Assembly: GCA_021737445.1 (NCBI GenBank)
Contig: JAIPDY010000008.1
Location: forward strand, 1-27,896
Source: Desulfotignum sp.
GTDB lineage: Bacteria > Desulfobacterota > Desulfobacteria > Desulfobacterales > Desulfobacteraceae
DNA: 27,896 bases
Direction of reading: 5' to 3'
The notes beneath the pieces are model-generated. The model searched no databases. It had not been told where the DNA came from and saw only the letters and a program-made list of their open reading frames with translations. Made by a program: the position numbers and the translations under genes. Below are positions 6,278-14,043 of this stretch, in pieces. Position 1 is the first letter of the stretch, and each line of letters opens with the position of its first letter.

Positions 6278-7240
6278 ATGCAACTTGTTGAGACACTGGA
6301 CCAGATCAGCACCCCTTTTAAAAATTCGGTGGTCACCATCGGAAATTTTGACGGTGTCCACAAGGGACACCAGGCTCTGCTGCGGCAGGTTACCTCAAAG
6401 GCCAAAGAGCTGTCAGGTACTTCTGTGGCTCTGACATTTGAACCCCATCCCCTGCGGGCCTTAGGTATTTCCAGCCCGCCCCTGATAACCCGCCATGACC
6501 AGAAAATTGAGCTGCTGGCTGCATCCGGTATTGATGTGGTGATCTGTCTGACCTTTGACAAAGAATTTGCCGCCATCACTGCCAGCGATTTTATTAAAGA
6601 TATTCTGGTGAATAAAATCGGCATGAAAGCGATCATCATAGGACCTGATTACACGTTTGGAAAAGACAGGGCAGGAAACATTCAACTGCTCAAGGATCAG
6701 GGCCCGATACTGGGTTTTGAAACCATTGTGGCGGACTGGATAAAAGACAAAACCGGCAGCACCCATCGGATTTCCAGCACCCAGATCCGGAAAATCGTTA
6801 TGGATGGAAAAGTGGAACAGGCCAAAAAATACCTGGGCCGTCACTACCAGATAAGGGGCAAGGTGATTCAGGGCCGCAGCCGCGGGGGAAGCCAGCTGGG
6901 GTTTCCCACTGCCAATATCAAACTGCATGATGAACTGTGCCCCAAATTCGGGGTGTATGCTGTCACCGTGGAAACTGTTTACGGCAATTTTCCAGGCGTG
7001 GCCAATATCGGGTTTTCCCCCACTTTTGATGATCATATGTTTACCATTGAGGTCCATATCCTGGATTTTGACCATGACATCTATGGCACACGCATCCGGG
7101 TAAACATGGTGGCCCGCCTGCGGGATGAGAAAAAATTTTCAGGTATCAGGGAATTATCTGAACAGATTCAAAAAGATATCGATACTGCAAAGGATTTACT
7201 ACAAAAAAATGGCGCTGCTCAAAATCATCACTTATCCTGA
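6278..7240 (+). CDS. ribF: Bifunctional riboflavin kinase / FAD synthetase RibF
   Basis: RibF phosphorylates riboflavin to FMN and adenylylates FMN to FAD in the cytosol. The 320-aa product has the expected two-domain layout. The N-terminal nucleotidyltransferase carries GNFDGVHKGH (22-31, the HxGH-type motif) and later SSTQIRK. The C-terminal riboflavin kinase barrel carries GRSRGGSQLGFPTAN, ending near residue 213. The ATG at 6278 is chosen because AAAGGA lies just upstream and the protein then starts MQLVETLDQI; an in-frame start at 6227 has no such support. It heads a plus-strand run with def, fmt and rsmB and overlaps def by 32 nt. Confidence 0.95.
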   Translation: MQLVETLDQISTPFKNSVVTIGNFDGVHKGHQALLRQVTSKAKELSGTSVALTFEPHPLRALGISSPPLITRHDQKIELLAASGIDVVICLTFDKEFAAITASDFIKDILVNKIGMKAIIIGPDYTFGKDRAGNIQLLKDQGPILGFETIVADWIKDKTGSTHRISSTQIRKIVMDGKVEQAKKYLGRHYQIRGKVIQGRSRGGSQLGFPTANIKLHDELCPKFGVYAVTVETVYGNFPGVANIGFSPTFDDHMFTIEVHILDFDHDIYGTRIRVNMVARLRDEKKFSGIRELSEQIQKDIDTAKDLLQKNGAAQNHHLS

Positions 7241-7742
7241 AAAATCACTGTCAGAGCCGTCGGTCAAGGTACAGACGGTTGACGAAGAGATCTGCCGGCT
7301 GATCCAAGACATGGGAGAAACCATGTTCCATGAATCCGGCGTGGGACTGGCAGCCCCCCAGGTGGGGGTCAACAAACAGATACTGGTGTATGACGTACGG
7401 GCCAAAGATCCTGACGATGAAGGCTCAGAAGAAACCTTTACCGCCCTGATCAACCCGGAAATCATTGATGCATCAGGCAGCTTTATATCAGAAAACGAAG
7501 GATGCCTGAGCGTGGTGGATTTCAGGGCCGATGTCAAACGATATGAAAAGGTCACGGTGCGTGCACAGGATATGGACGGCAACCTGTTGGAATTTGAGGC
7601 ACAAGGATTGATGGCGGTGATCATGCAGCATGAAATCGATCATTTGAAAGGGATTCTGTTCATTGACCGGATCAGTTCTCTGAAGCGGACCATGTATAAA
7701 ACACGCCTGCTCAAAACATTAAAAGAAACCCAGTCATCATGA
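7209..7742 (+). CDS. def: Peptide deformylase
   Basis: Def removes the formyl group from the N-terminal Met of new proteins, using a bound metal. The 177-aa protein has all three family motifs: GVGLAAPQ (44-51), EGCLS (97-101, metal ligand C99) and QHEIDHLKG (H141, E142, H145). The start MALLKIITYP at 7209 is typical. The frame extends upstream to 7125, but that part overlaps ribF and lacks Def similarity. The gene overlaps the ribF end by 32 nt, and AAAGGA lies 14 nt upstream, so translation may be coupled. It ends in an ATGA overlap with fmt. Confidence 0.96.
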   Translation: MALLKIITYPEKSLSEPSVKVQTVDEEICRLIQDMGETMFHESGVGLAAPQVGVNKQILVYDVRAKDPDDEGSEETFTALINPEIIDASGSFISENEGCLSVVDFRADVKRYEKVTVRAQDMDGNLLEFEAQGLMAVIMQHEIDHLKGILFIDRISSLKRTMYKTRLLKTLKETQSS

Positions 7743-8689
7743 TAAGTTCCGCCATGACCCGCATTGTTTTCATGGGCACCCCGGATTTTGCCGTCCCCCC
7801 TTTAAAGGCCCTGGCAGCCAGGCAGAACTTTCATATCTGCCTGGTGGTAACCCAGCCGGACCGGCCCAAAGGACGGGGAAGAAAACCCGCTCCCCCGCCG
7901 GTGAAATCAGCGGCACAGGCCCTGGGCCTGAATCTGTTTCAGCCTGAAAAACTGAACACCGACAAAGCTGTGCAGCACCTGGCATCTTTGAATCCAGATT
8001 ATTTTGTGGTGGCAGCTTATGGACAGATCCTGTCCCAGCGTATCCTGGATATCCCCGTCATCCACCCTGTCAACATCCATGCCTCCCTGCTGCCCAGATA
8101 CCGGGGGGCCGCTCCCATCCAGGCGGCCATACGCAACATGGACAAAACATCCGGAGTCACCACCATGGTCATGACCAAAGACCTGGATGCCGGTGATATT
8201 CTATTGACCGCCACCACTCCCATCCATCCGGATGACACGGCCCAGAACCTGCATGACCGGCTGTCCGCCATGGGGGCTGACCTGATCCTCAACACCATTG
8301 ATCAGCTCAATGAAAACCGACTGACTCCGGTCTCCCAAAACCATGAACACGCATCTTACGCCCCTGTGCTCAAAAAACAGGACGGCTGTATTGACTGGAC
8401 CCTTTCCAACAGGAAAGTGATTGCCCATATCAATGCCATGAATCCCTGGCCCGGCGCCTTTACCCATTTTTCAGGCAAGCGGACAAAAATCTTTAAAGCC
8501 ATCGCCGGCCAAGATGAAACCACCGCACTTCCGGGAACCGTCTGCGGCCTGTATCCTCAAGGTATCCATGTGGCCACAGGCAGCGGCACCATCATCATCC
8601 TGGAACTGATGGGAGCCTCGGGTAAACGGCTGACCGCAGACGCATTTTTAAGGGGCCATGCTCTGGACCTGTCTACCCGGTTTGTGTGA
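7739..8689 (+). CDS. fmt: Methionyl-tRNA formyltransferase
   Basis: Fmt formylates Met on the initiator tRNA using 10-formyl-tetrahydrofolate. The 316-aa product starts with the family signature RIVFMGTPDFAVP. It contains the folate-binding catalytic segment HASLLPRYRGAAPI (the SLLP motif) and GVTTMVMTKDLDAGDIL. A C-terminal OB-like tRNA-binding domain follows from about residue 205. Two starts are possible: the ATG at 7739, overlapping the def stop as ATGA, and the ATG at 7754, giving MTRIVFMGTPDF, closer to the usual N-terminus. The def-fmt order is common in bacteria and fits their opposite reactions. rsmB follows 3 nt later. Confidence 0.96.
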   Translation: MISSAMTRIVFMGTPDFAVPPLKALAARQNFHICLVVTQPDRPKGRGRKPAPPPVKSAAQALGLNLFQPEKLNTDKAVQHLASLNPDYFVVAAYGQILSQRILDIPVIHPVNIHASLLPRYRGAAPIQAAIRNMDKTSGVTTMVMTKDLDAGDILLTATTPIHPDDTAQNLHDRLSAMGADLILNTIDQLNENRLTPVSQNHEHASYAPVLKKQDGCIDWTLSNRKVIAHINAMNPWPGAFTHFSGKRTKIFKAIAGQDETTALPGTVCGLYPQGIHVATGSGTIIILELMGASGKRLTADAFLRGHALDLSTRFV

Positions 8690-8692
8690 CCC

Positions 8693-10054
8693 ATGACACT
8701 GGATACCCGTGAAGCAGCCCTGGAAATTCTGCTGCGCTGTGAAAAAAAAAACACCACCCTGGACCGGACCCTGGATGCGGTTTATCCCGGGCTTGCCCAT
8801 TTATCCCAGGCCGACAGAAACCTGTGCCATGCCATTGTGTTCGGGGTGTTGCGCCACCGCAACTTTCTGGATTTCATCATCAAATCCTTTTCTAAAACCC
8901 CTGTTGAACGCATGGATCAGCCGGTACTGACCGCGCTGCGCATGGCACTGTTTCAGATGCGGTTTCTGGACCGGATCCCGGATTTTGCAGCCATTGACAC
9001 CAGTGTGGAACTGATCAAAATCCGAAATGGAAAAAAAACCGCCGGTTTTGTGAACGGCGTTTTGAGAAATGCCGCCAGGAGATTGAATACCCTTGTGCTG
9101 CCTGATGCGAACAACGCACTTTTGGAGCATATCAGTATTGTTCATTCCATTCCCTTGTGGCTGGCCAAACGCTGGTTGACCCGGTATGGGGCCGGCCAGG
9201 TCACTGACCTGTGCCGCACCATCAACCAGATCCCACCCCTGACCCTCAGAACCAACACCCTGAAAACCAGCCGGCAGGATCTTTCCAATCTTCTGGTATC
9301 CGCAGGGTTGCAGGTACAATCCACCTTGGTAAGTCCTGACGGCATGATTGTGACTGAATCTTCCATCCGCATTGAAGCCATCAACGGGTTTGACCAGGGC
9401 CTTTTTTCGGTCCAGGATGAGGCAGCCCAGCTGGTGTCTTTGATTTTGGACCCCCGCCCGAACGAAACCATCCTGGATGCCTGTGCCGGGCTGGGTGGTA
9501 AAACCCTTCACCTGGCCCAGCTCATGGGTGACAAAGGAGATATCACAGCCCTTGATACTGATCCGGACAAGCTGTCTTATCTGTCAGCCGAAGCCTTACG
9601 TCTGGGTATCAGCAGCATCCAGTGCCGGTCCATGGATCTAATGAAAACCAGCATCACTGATTTCCCCGGTTTTTTTGACCGGGTGCTGGTGGATGCGCCC
9701 TGTACCGGCCTGGGAGTGCTGCGCAGAAATCCGGATGCCAAGTGGAAACGGTCTCTTAAGGATATATCCCGGATGGCTGCCCGGCAGAAAAAGTTGCTCA
9801 ATGCAGCCGCCAACCTGGTGAAACCCGGCGGCATTCTGGTGTATGCGGTGTGTTCCGGAGAAAAAGAGGAAAATGAACAGGTGGTGGCGGATTTTCTCAA
9901 AAAAAGAAAGGACTATGCCCTGGATCCCATAACCGCATGCTGGGGCAAGCCCATGGACGGGTATTTAAAAACCTTTCCCAACTGCATGGACATGGATGGA
10001 TTTTTTGCGGCCCGGTTGCAACGGCAGGACACCTTCAGAGGCGTAAGGCTGTAA
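8693..10054 (+). CDS. rsmB: 16S rRNA (cytosine-967-C5) methyltransferase RsmB
   Basis: RsmB methylates C5 of C967 in 16S rRNA using S-adenosylmethionine. The 453-aa product has an N-terminal NusB-like helical domain (about 1-140) and a C-terminal Fmu/NOL1/NOP2 methyltransferase domain. The SAM loop is DACAGLGGKT (from D261). The two family cysteines are present: C337 in VDAPCTGLG (motif IV) and C387 in YAVCSGEKEENE (motif VI). NPDAKWKR follows motif IV. The NusB-like domain and the def-fmt neighbourhood favour RsmB over RsmF. It starts 3 nt after fmt and ends the operon; 145 nt follow before rpe. Confidence 0.94.
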   Translation: MTLDTREAALEILLRCEKKNTTLDRTLDAVYPGLAHLSQADRNLCHAIVFGVLRHRNFLDFIIKSFSKTPVERMDQPVLTALRMALFQMRFLDRIPDFAAIDTSVELIKIRNGKKTAGFVNGVLRNAARRLNTLVLPDANNALLEHISIVHSIPLWLAKRWLTRYGAGQVTDLCRTINQIPPLTLRTNTLKTSRQDLSNLLVSAGLQVQSTLVSPDGMIVTESSIRIEAINGFDQGLFSVQDEAAQLVSLILDPRPNETILDACAGLGGKTLHLAQLMGDKGDITALDTDPDKLSYLSAEALRLGISSIQCRSMDLMKTSITDFPGFFDRVLVDAPCTGLGVLRRNPDAKWKRSLKDISRMAARQKKLLNAAANLVKPGGILVYAVCSGEKEENEQVVADFLKKRKDYALDPITACWGKPMDGYLKTFPNCMDMDGFFAARLQRQDTFRGVRL

Positions 10055-10090
10055 CGTGAAACATGACCCTGTATTTGACATAAAAAACTA

Positions 10091-10119
10091 TTGATTGTTA
10101 CACCGATACCCATTATGGT
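10091..10119 (+). promoter_or_regulatory. Candidate sigma70 promoter for the rpe operon
   Basis: TTGATT (10091-10096), then 17 nt, then TATGGT (10114-10119). The expected start is near 10126, about 74 nt before the rpe ATG. A small dyad ATACC/GGTAT overlaps the -10. Confidence 0.4.
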
Positions 10120-10199
10120 ATGCATTTTTATTAAACAGCCAAACCAAAAAAACACTGGGCCCTTAAAACATTTTAGGAAAATCAAACAGGAGAGGTATC

Positions 10200-10856
10200 A
10201 TGGCACTCATCGCCCCTTCAATTTTATCCGCTGACTTCACCTGCCTGGGAAAAGAGGTATCAGCCGTTGAAAAAGCCGGTGCTGACTGGATACACATCGA
10301 TGTCATGGACGGACAGTTTGTCCCCAACATCACCTACGGCCCCATCATTGTGGAGGCCTGCAAAAAGGCCACTGCCCTGCCCCTGGATGTCCACCTGATG
10401 ATCGAAACACCGGATCTCATGATCCCGGATTTTGCCAAAGCCGGGGCTGATTACATCAGCGTGCATGCAGAAGCCTGCCCCCATCTGCACAGGACCCTGC
10501 AGCTTATCAGGGAAAGCCATGTCAGGGCCGGGGTGGCCCTGAACCCTGCCACCCCGCTGTCTGCCATTGCACATATCGTTGACCAGCTGGATTTTGTACT
10601 GATCATGAGCGTGAACCCGGGATTCGGGGGGCAGAAATTCATCCGGTCCAGCATAGCAAAGATACAGGCACTTTTCCGTCTGCTCAAAGAGCAGGATTCC
10701 GATGCCGTTATCCAGGTGGACGGCGGCATCAACACAGACACCATCAGTCAGGTGGCACAGGCCGGGGCTGAATGTTTTGTGGCAGGATCCGCTGTTTTCA
10801 ACACTTCAGACTATGCCGACACCATAGCCAAACTGCGTGATGCAGCAGGAAGGTAA
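10200..10856 (+). CDS. rpe: Ribulose-phosphate 3-epimerase
   Basis: Rpe interconverts ribulose-5-phosphate and xylulose-5-phosphate in the pentose phosphate pathway. It is a TIM-barrel metalloenzyme. The 218-aa product has the standard length and signatures: APSILSADF at the N-terminus, HIDVMDGQFVPNITYG (metal His/Asp and catalytic Asp), LDVHLMIE, MSVNPGFGGQKF and VDGGIN (second catalytic Asp). AGGAG stands about 8 nt before the ATG. It is the first gene of a five-gene run; the ACT-domain gene starts 3 nt after its stop. Confidence 0.96.
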   Translation: MALIAPSILSADFTCLGKEVSAVEKAGADWIHIDVMDGQFVPNITYGPIIVEACKKATALPLDVHLMIETPDLMIPDFAKAGADYISVHAEACPHLHRTLQLIRESHVRAGVALNPATPLSAIAHIVDQLDFVLIMSVNPGFGGQKFIRSSIAKIQALFRLLKEQDSDAVIQVDGGINTDTISQVAQAGAECFVAGSAVFNTSDYADTIAKLRDAAGR

Positions 10857-10859
10857 CCC

Positions 10860-11414
10860 ATGAACAAGCTTATCATCACGGTGCTGGCCAAAGACAGACC
10901 CGGCATTATCGCCCATGTCACCCAGGTGCTGTTTGGTTTGGAATGCAACCTGGAAAATGTGAACCAGATGATCCTCCAGGACCAGTTTGCCGGTTTCTTC
11001 CTGGTGGAATCCCCGCCATCTTTGGACAGGGACAATCTCCAGACCAACCTGGATAACCAGACAAAAGACACCGGCCTGGTCATCCATGTCAATGACCTGG
11101 ATGAAAACAACGGCAGCGCCATGGACAACAAAGGGGACATTTTTCTGATCACCACCATCGGCCCGGACCAGAAAGGACTGGTGGCAAGGTTTTCCGCAAT
11201 CATCGCCCGGCATCACGGCAACATCATCAACCTCAAGGCGGTGTTCAAGGGCGGGCCTGATCCCAGAAACAATGTGATGTCCTACCAGGTGTGGGTGACA
11301 CCGGAGCTGGACAGTGCCGCCATGTTTGCCGACCTGCGCACAAAGGCTGCGGAACTGGGCCTGGACATCCGGATCCAGCACAAAAACATCTTTGATGCCA
11401 TCAACAAAATTTAA
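10860..11414 (+). CDS. Double ACT-domain protein (GcvR-like)
   Basis: ACT domains bind small ligands, mostly amino acids, and regulate enzymes or transcription. The 184-aa product consists of two ACT modules. The first has DRPGI at 12-16. The second, at about 94-178, has DQKGL at 103-107. An acidic linker lies between. This matches GcvR-type stand-alone ACT proteins in size and layout, but no DNA-binding domain is visible. AGGAAGG precedes the ATG. It is immediately followed by a DUF711/UPF0210 gene. In many bacteria an ACT protein (UPF0237 type) is encoded next to UPF0210, so it is more likely the partner or ligand sensor of that protein than a glycine-cleavage regulator. The ligand is unknown. 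Confidence 0.85.
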   Translation: MNKLIITVLAKDRPGIIAHVTQVLFGLECNLENVNQMILQDQFAGFFLVESPPSLDRDNLQTNLDNQTKDTGLVIHVNDLDENNGSAMDNKGDIFLITTIGPDQKGLVARFSAIIARHHGNIINLKAVFKGGPDPRNNVMSYQVWVTPELDSAAMFADLRTKAAELGLDIRIQHKNIFDAINKI

Positions 11415-11428
11415 CCTGAGGAACCACC

Positions 11429-12799
11429 ATGTTTGAAGACCATGAAATCATCTCCACCATAGAAATGGTGAAAAACGAACACCTGGATGTCCGGGCCGTG
11501 ACCCTGGGGGTGAACCTGTTTGACTGCATCAGCCACGACCTGGGCACCTTCAGGCACAATATCCGCAATAAGATCCTCACCCATGCAGCATCCCTTAAAT
11601 CGGTATGCGACGAAGTGGGGGACAAATACGGGATCCAGGTGGTGAACAAGCGCATCTCCATCAGCCCCATCGCTTTGGTGGGAGCGGCTTTTTCCCCTGA
11701 CCAGATGGTGGAGATCGCCCATGAACTCAATGATATTGCCAAAACTGTGGACATCGATTTCATCGGCGGGTTTTCAGCCTTAGTGGAAAAAGGCATGGCA
11801 ACAGGGGATCTTGCCCTGATTGCTGCCCTGCCCCGGGCCCTGGCCCAAACCGAGCGGGTATGCGGCTCGGTGAATGTGGCCACCACCAAGGCCGGCATCA
11901 ACATGGATGCCGTGCTACAGATGTCCCGGGCCATCAAGCAGGCTGCAGCCCTTACATCCGATGCAGACGGCCTGGCCTGCGCCAAGCTGTGCGTGTTTGC
12001 CAATATCCCGGAAGACATGCCATTTATGGCCGGGGCCTACCTGGGGGTGGGGGTGGCAGATGCAGTGATCAATGTGGGGGTATCCGGGCCGGGCGTGGTG
12101 AAGCGCGCCATTGAGCGGCATCTGGAAAATGGCCCCATGACCCTGGGCAATATTGCCGAGGTGATCAAAAGAACCGCGTGCAAGGTCACCCGGGTGGGGG
12201 AACTCATCGGCAGGGAGGTGGCAAAAAACCTTGATGTGCGGTTCGGGGTGGTGGATCTTTCTCTTGCGCCCACCCCCACAGTGGGGGACAGCATCGGGGA
12301 GATTTTCCAGGCATTAGGCTTGAGCCACATCGGTGTGCCAGGCCCCACAGCAGCCCTTGCCATGCTCAATGATGCCGTTAAAAAAGGCGGGGCGTTTGCC
12401 TCCTCCCATGTGGGGGGATTGAGCGGAGCATTCATACCGGTGAGCGAAGATCTGAACATCGCCCATGCAGCCCACCAGGGGTATTTGTCCCTGGAAAAGC
12501 TTGAAGCCCTGACATCGGTTTGTTCTGTGGGGCTGGACATGGTGCCGGTGCCCGGAGACATCACAGAAGAGACCCTGGCCGGCATCATTGCCGATGAGAT
12601 GGCTATCGGCATGATCAATGCCAAGACCACGGCCTGCCGCATCATCCCTGTGCCCGGCAAAAAAGCCGGGGAAAGCGTGTATTTCGGCGGCCTTTTAGGG
12701 GAAGCAAAGATCATGGCCGTGCCCCATATGATGGAAACCAATGCATTCATGCGGTACGGCGGCAGAATCCCGGCCCCCATCCACAGCCTGAAAAATTAA
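11429..12799 (+). CDS. DUF711 / UPF0210 family protein (PFL family)
   Basis: This is a 456-aa member of the UPF0210 (DUF711, COG2848) family. Its reaction is not established; databases often call it PFL family from a distant fold resemblance to glycyl-radical enzymes. Family features seen here are an N-terminal IISTIEMV, LDVRAVTLGVNLFDC, VNKRISISPIALVGAA, DFIGGFSALVEKG, VNVATTKAGINMDAV and a C-terminal part ending in IPAPIHSLKN. It has no signal peptide or membrane segment, so it is cytosolic. GAGGAA lies 7 nt before the ATG. The ACT gene ends 14 nt upstream and an MFS gene begins 3 nt downstream. This stretch is clearly richer in G+C than the left part of the window. Confidence 0.9.
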   Translation: MFEDHEIISTIEMVKNEHLDVRAVTLGVNLFDCISHDLGTFRHNIRNKILTHAASLKSVCDEVGDKYGIQVVNKRISISPIALVGAAFSPDQMVEIAHELNDIAKTVDIDFIGGFSALVEKGMATGDLALIAALPRALAQTERVCGSVNVATTKAGINMDAVLQMSRAIKQAAALTSDADGLACAKLCVFANIPEDMPFMAGAYLGVGVADAVINVGVSGPGVVKRAIERHLENGPMTLGNIAEVIKRTACKVTRVGELIGREVAKNLDVRFGVVDLSLAPTPTVGDSIGEIFQALGLSHIGVPGPTAALAMLNDAVKKGGAFASSHVGGLSGAFIPVSEDLNIAHAAHQGYLSLEKLEALTSVCSVGLDMVPVPGDITEETLAGIIADEMAIGMINAKTTACRIIPVPGKKAGESVYFGGLLGEAKIMAVPHMMETNAFMRYGGRIPAPIHSLKN

Positions 12800-12802
12800 C
12801 CC

Positions 12803-14038
12803 ATGCCCGGCCCGGACTTCATGCACACAAAATCCGATAACATTCCCGCCCCTGTATCTAAAACCGATTCCGCCCCTGCAACACAACCTGATACCCGGGT
12901 CAATTACGGCATTGTCCTGGTGATCACCCTGGTGCACTTTTCCGGTGACTTTTACTCCTCGTTTTTTGCGCCGCTCCTGCCGGCTTTTGTGGACAAGCTG
13001 GGGCTGACCCTGGCCCAGGTAGGGCTGCTCACGGGCCTGGTGCGGCTGCTGGCCTTCATGATCCAGCCGGTGGTGGGGTATCTGTCGGACCGGTATGAAA
13101 GCCGGTGGTTCATCTTCACCGGGCTGTTTCTGGCGTTTTTCTGCATCCCGTTTTCCGGGCTGGCTCCCAATTTCTGGATCCTTCTGCTGGTGCTGTGCCT
13201 GGGGTCCCTGGGATCTTCCATGTTCCATCCGGCCACCACCGGCATGGTGCCGCTGTACAGCGGCAACAGAACCGGGTTCTGCCTGTCCATATACAACACC
13301 GGCGGCACTTTGGCCTTTGCTTTGGGTCCTGTGTTCATCACCTGGTATGTGGCGCATTTCGGCCTGGAGGCCATGCCCTGGACCATGATCCTGGGGGTGA
13401 CAGCGTTTTTGTTCTGCCTTAAATACCTGCCCAGGCCGCAGAGTGAAAATCTCTCCCACCTGGGGTTTTTCAAATCCCTGAAAGTCACTCTGGGCCCTGT
13501 GTACAAGACCATATTTCTCATCTGGCTGGTCATGTTCCTGCGGGCAATCACCGGCCAGGCGTTTATGACATTCATGCCCATTTATCTGGCAGATGCAGGC
13601 CACCCATTGCCCAGCGTGGGGCTGATTGTATCATTTTTCATTGTGGCCGGTACCCTGAGCGGGCTGTTGGGCGGGTATCTGGCGGACCGCACCGGGTTTA
13701 AAAAGATCTTTTTCATCTCCCATCTGCTCATGGCCCCGGCCCTGATGCTGTATCTGTATCTGCCGGGCCCCTACGTTTTTGTGGGCGCATTTTTTGCCGG
13801 ATTTTTTGTGCTGGCTTCCCTGCCCTTGGGCGTGGTCATGGCCCAGAAACTGGTGCCCCGGTCCAGAGCCATGGTTTCCAGCCTGATGATGGGATTTGCC
13901 TATGGCTTAGGGGGAGCTTTGTCCCCTGCTGTGGGCAAACTGGCAGATATGTACAGCATTGAAACGGTGCTGCTTTACACGGCATTTATTCCTTTGCTCA
14001 GTCTGGTGTTCATTGCCATGTTCCCCAGGGTCAGCTGA
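12803..14038 (+). CDS. MFS transporter, Fsr (fosmidomycin resistance)-like
   Basis: This is a 411-aa inner-membrane permease of the major facilitator superfamily. About 12 hydrophobic segments follow a polar Pro/Thr-rich leader of about 30 residues. Features shared with the Fsr branch are QPVVGYLSDRY (loop 2-3 MFS motif), GSLGSSMFHPATTGM (the FHP signature) and NTGGTLAFALGP. A second DRTGFKK loop after TM8 is the usual internal repeat. The substrate is unknown; Fsr in E. coli exports fosmidomycin, but most relatives are uncharacterised. It lies 3 nt after the DUF711 gene and 5 nt before the radical SAM gene, so it probably moves a substrate or product of this operon. An alternative start is the Met at 12821. 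Confidence 0.85.
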   Translation: MPGPDFMHTKSDNIPAPVSKTDSAPATQPDTRVNYGIVLVITLVHFSGDFYSSFFAPLLPAFVDKLGLTLAQVGLLTGLVRLLAFMIQPVVGYLSDRYESRWFIFTGLFLAFFCIPFSGLAPNFWILLLVLCLGSLGSSMFHPATTGMVPLYSGNRTGFCLSIYNTGGTLAFALGPVFITWYVAHFGLEAMPWTMILGVTAFLFCLKYLPRPQSENLSHLGFFKSLKVTLGPVYKTIFLIWLVMFLRAITGQAFMTFMPIYLADAGHPLPSVGLIVSFFIVAGTLSGLLGGYLADRTGFKKIFFISHLLMAPALMLYLYLPGPYVFVGAFFAGFFVLASLPLGVVMAQKLVPRSRAMVSSLMMGFAYGLGGALSPAVGKLADMYSIETVLLYTAFIPLLSLVFIAMFPRVS

Positions 14039-14043
14039 CCGCC

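Noticed and set aside
12037..12780. Long antisense reading frame (247 codons) opposite the DUF711 gene
   Set aside because: It lies wholly inside a well-conserved gene of high G+C, where long antisense frames arise by chance. Its translation has no recognisable domain.
12695..13603. Antisense reading frame of about 300 codons opposite the MFS transporter
   Set aside because: The translation is Gln/His/Gly-rich low-complexity sequence, typical of the mirror of a hydrophobic membrane protein. There is no credible ribosome binding site or domain.
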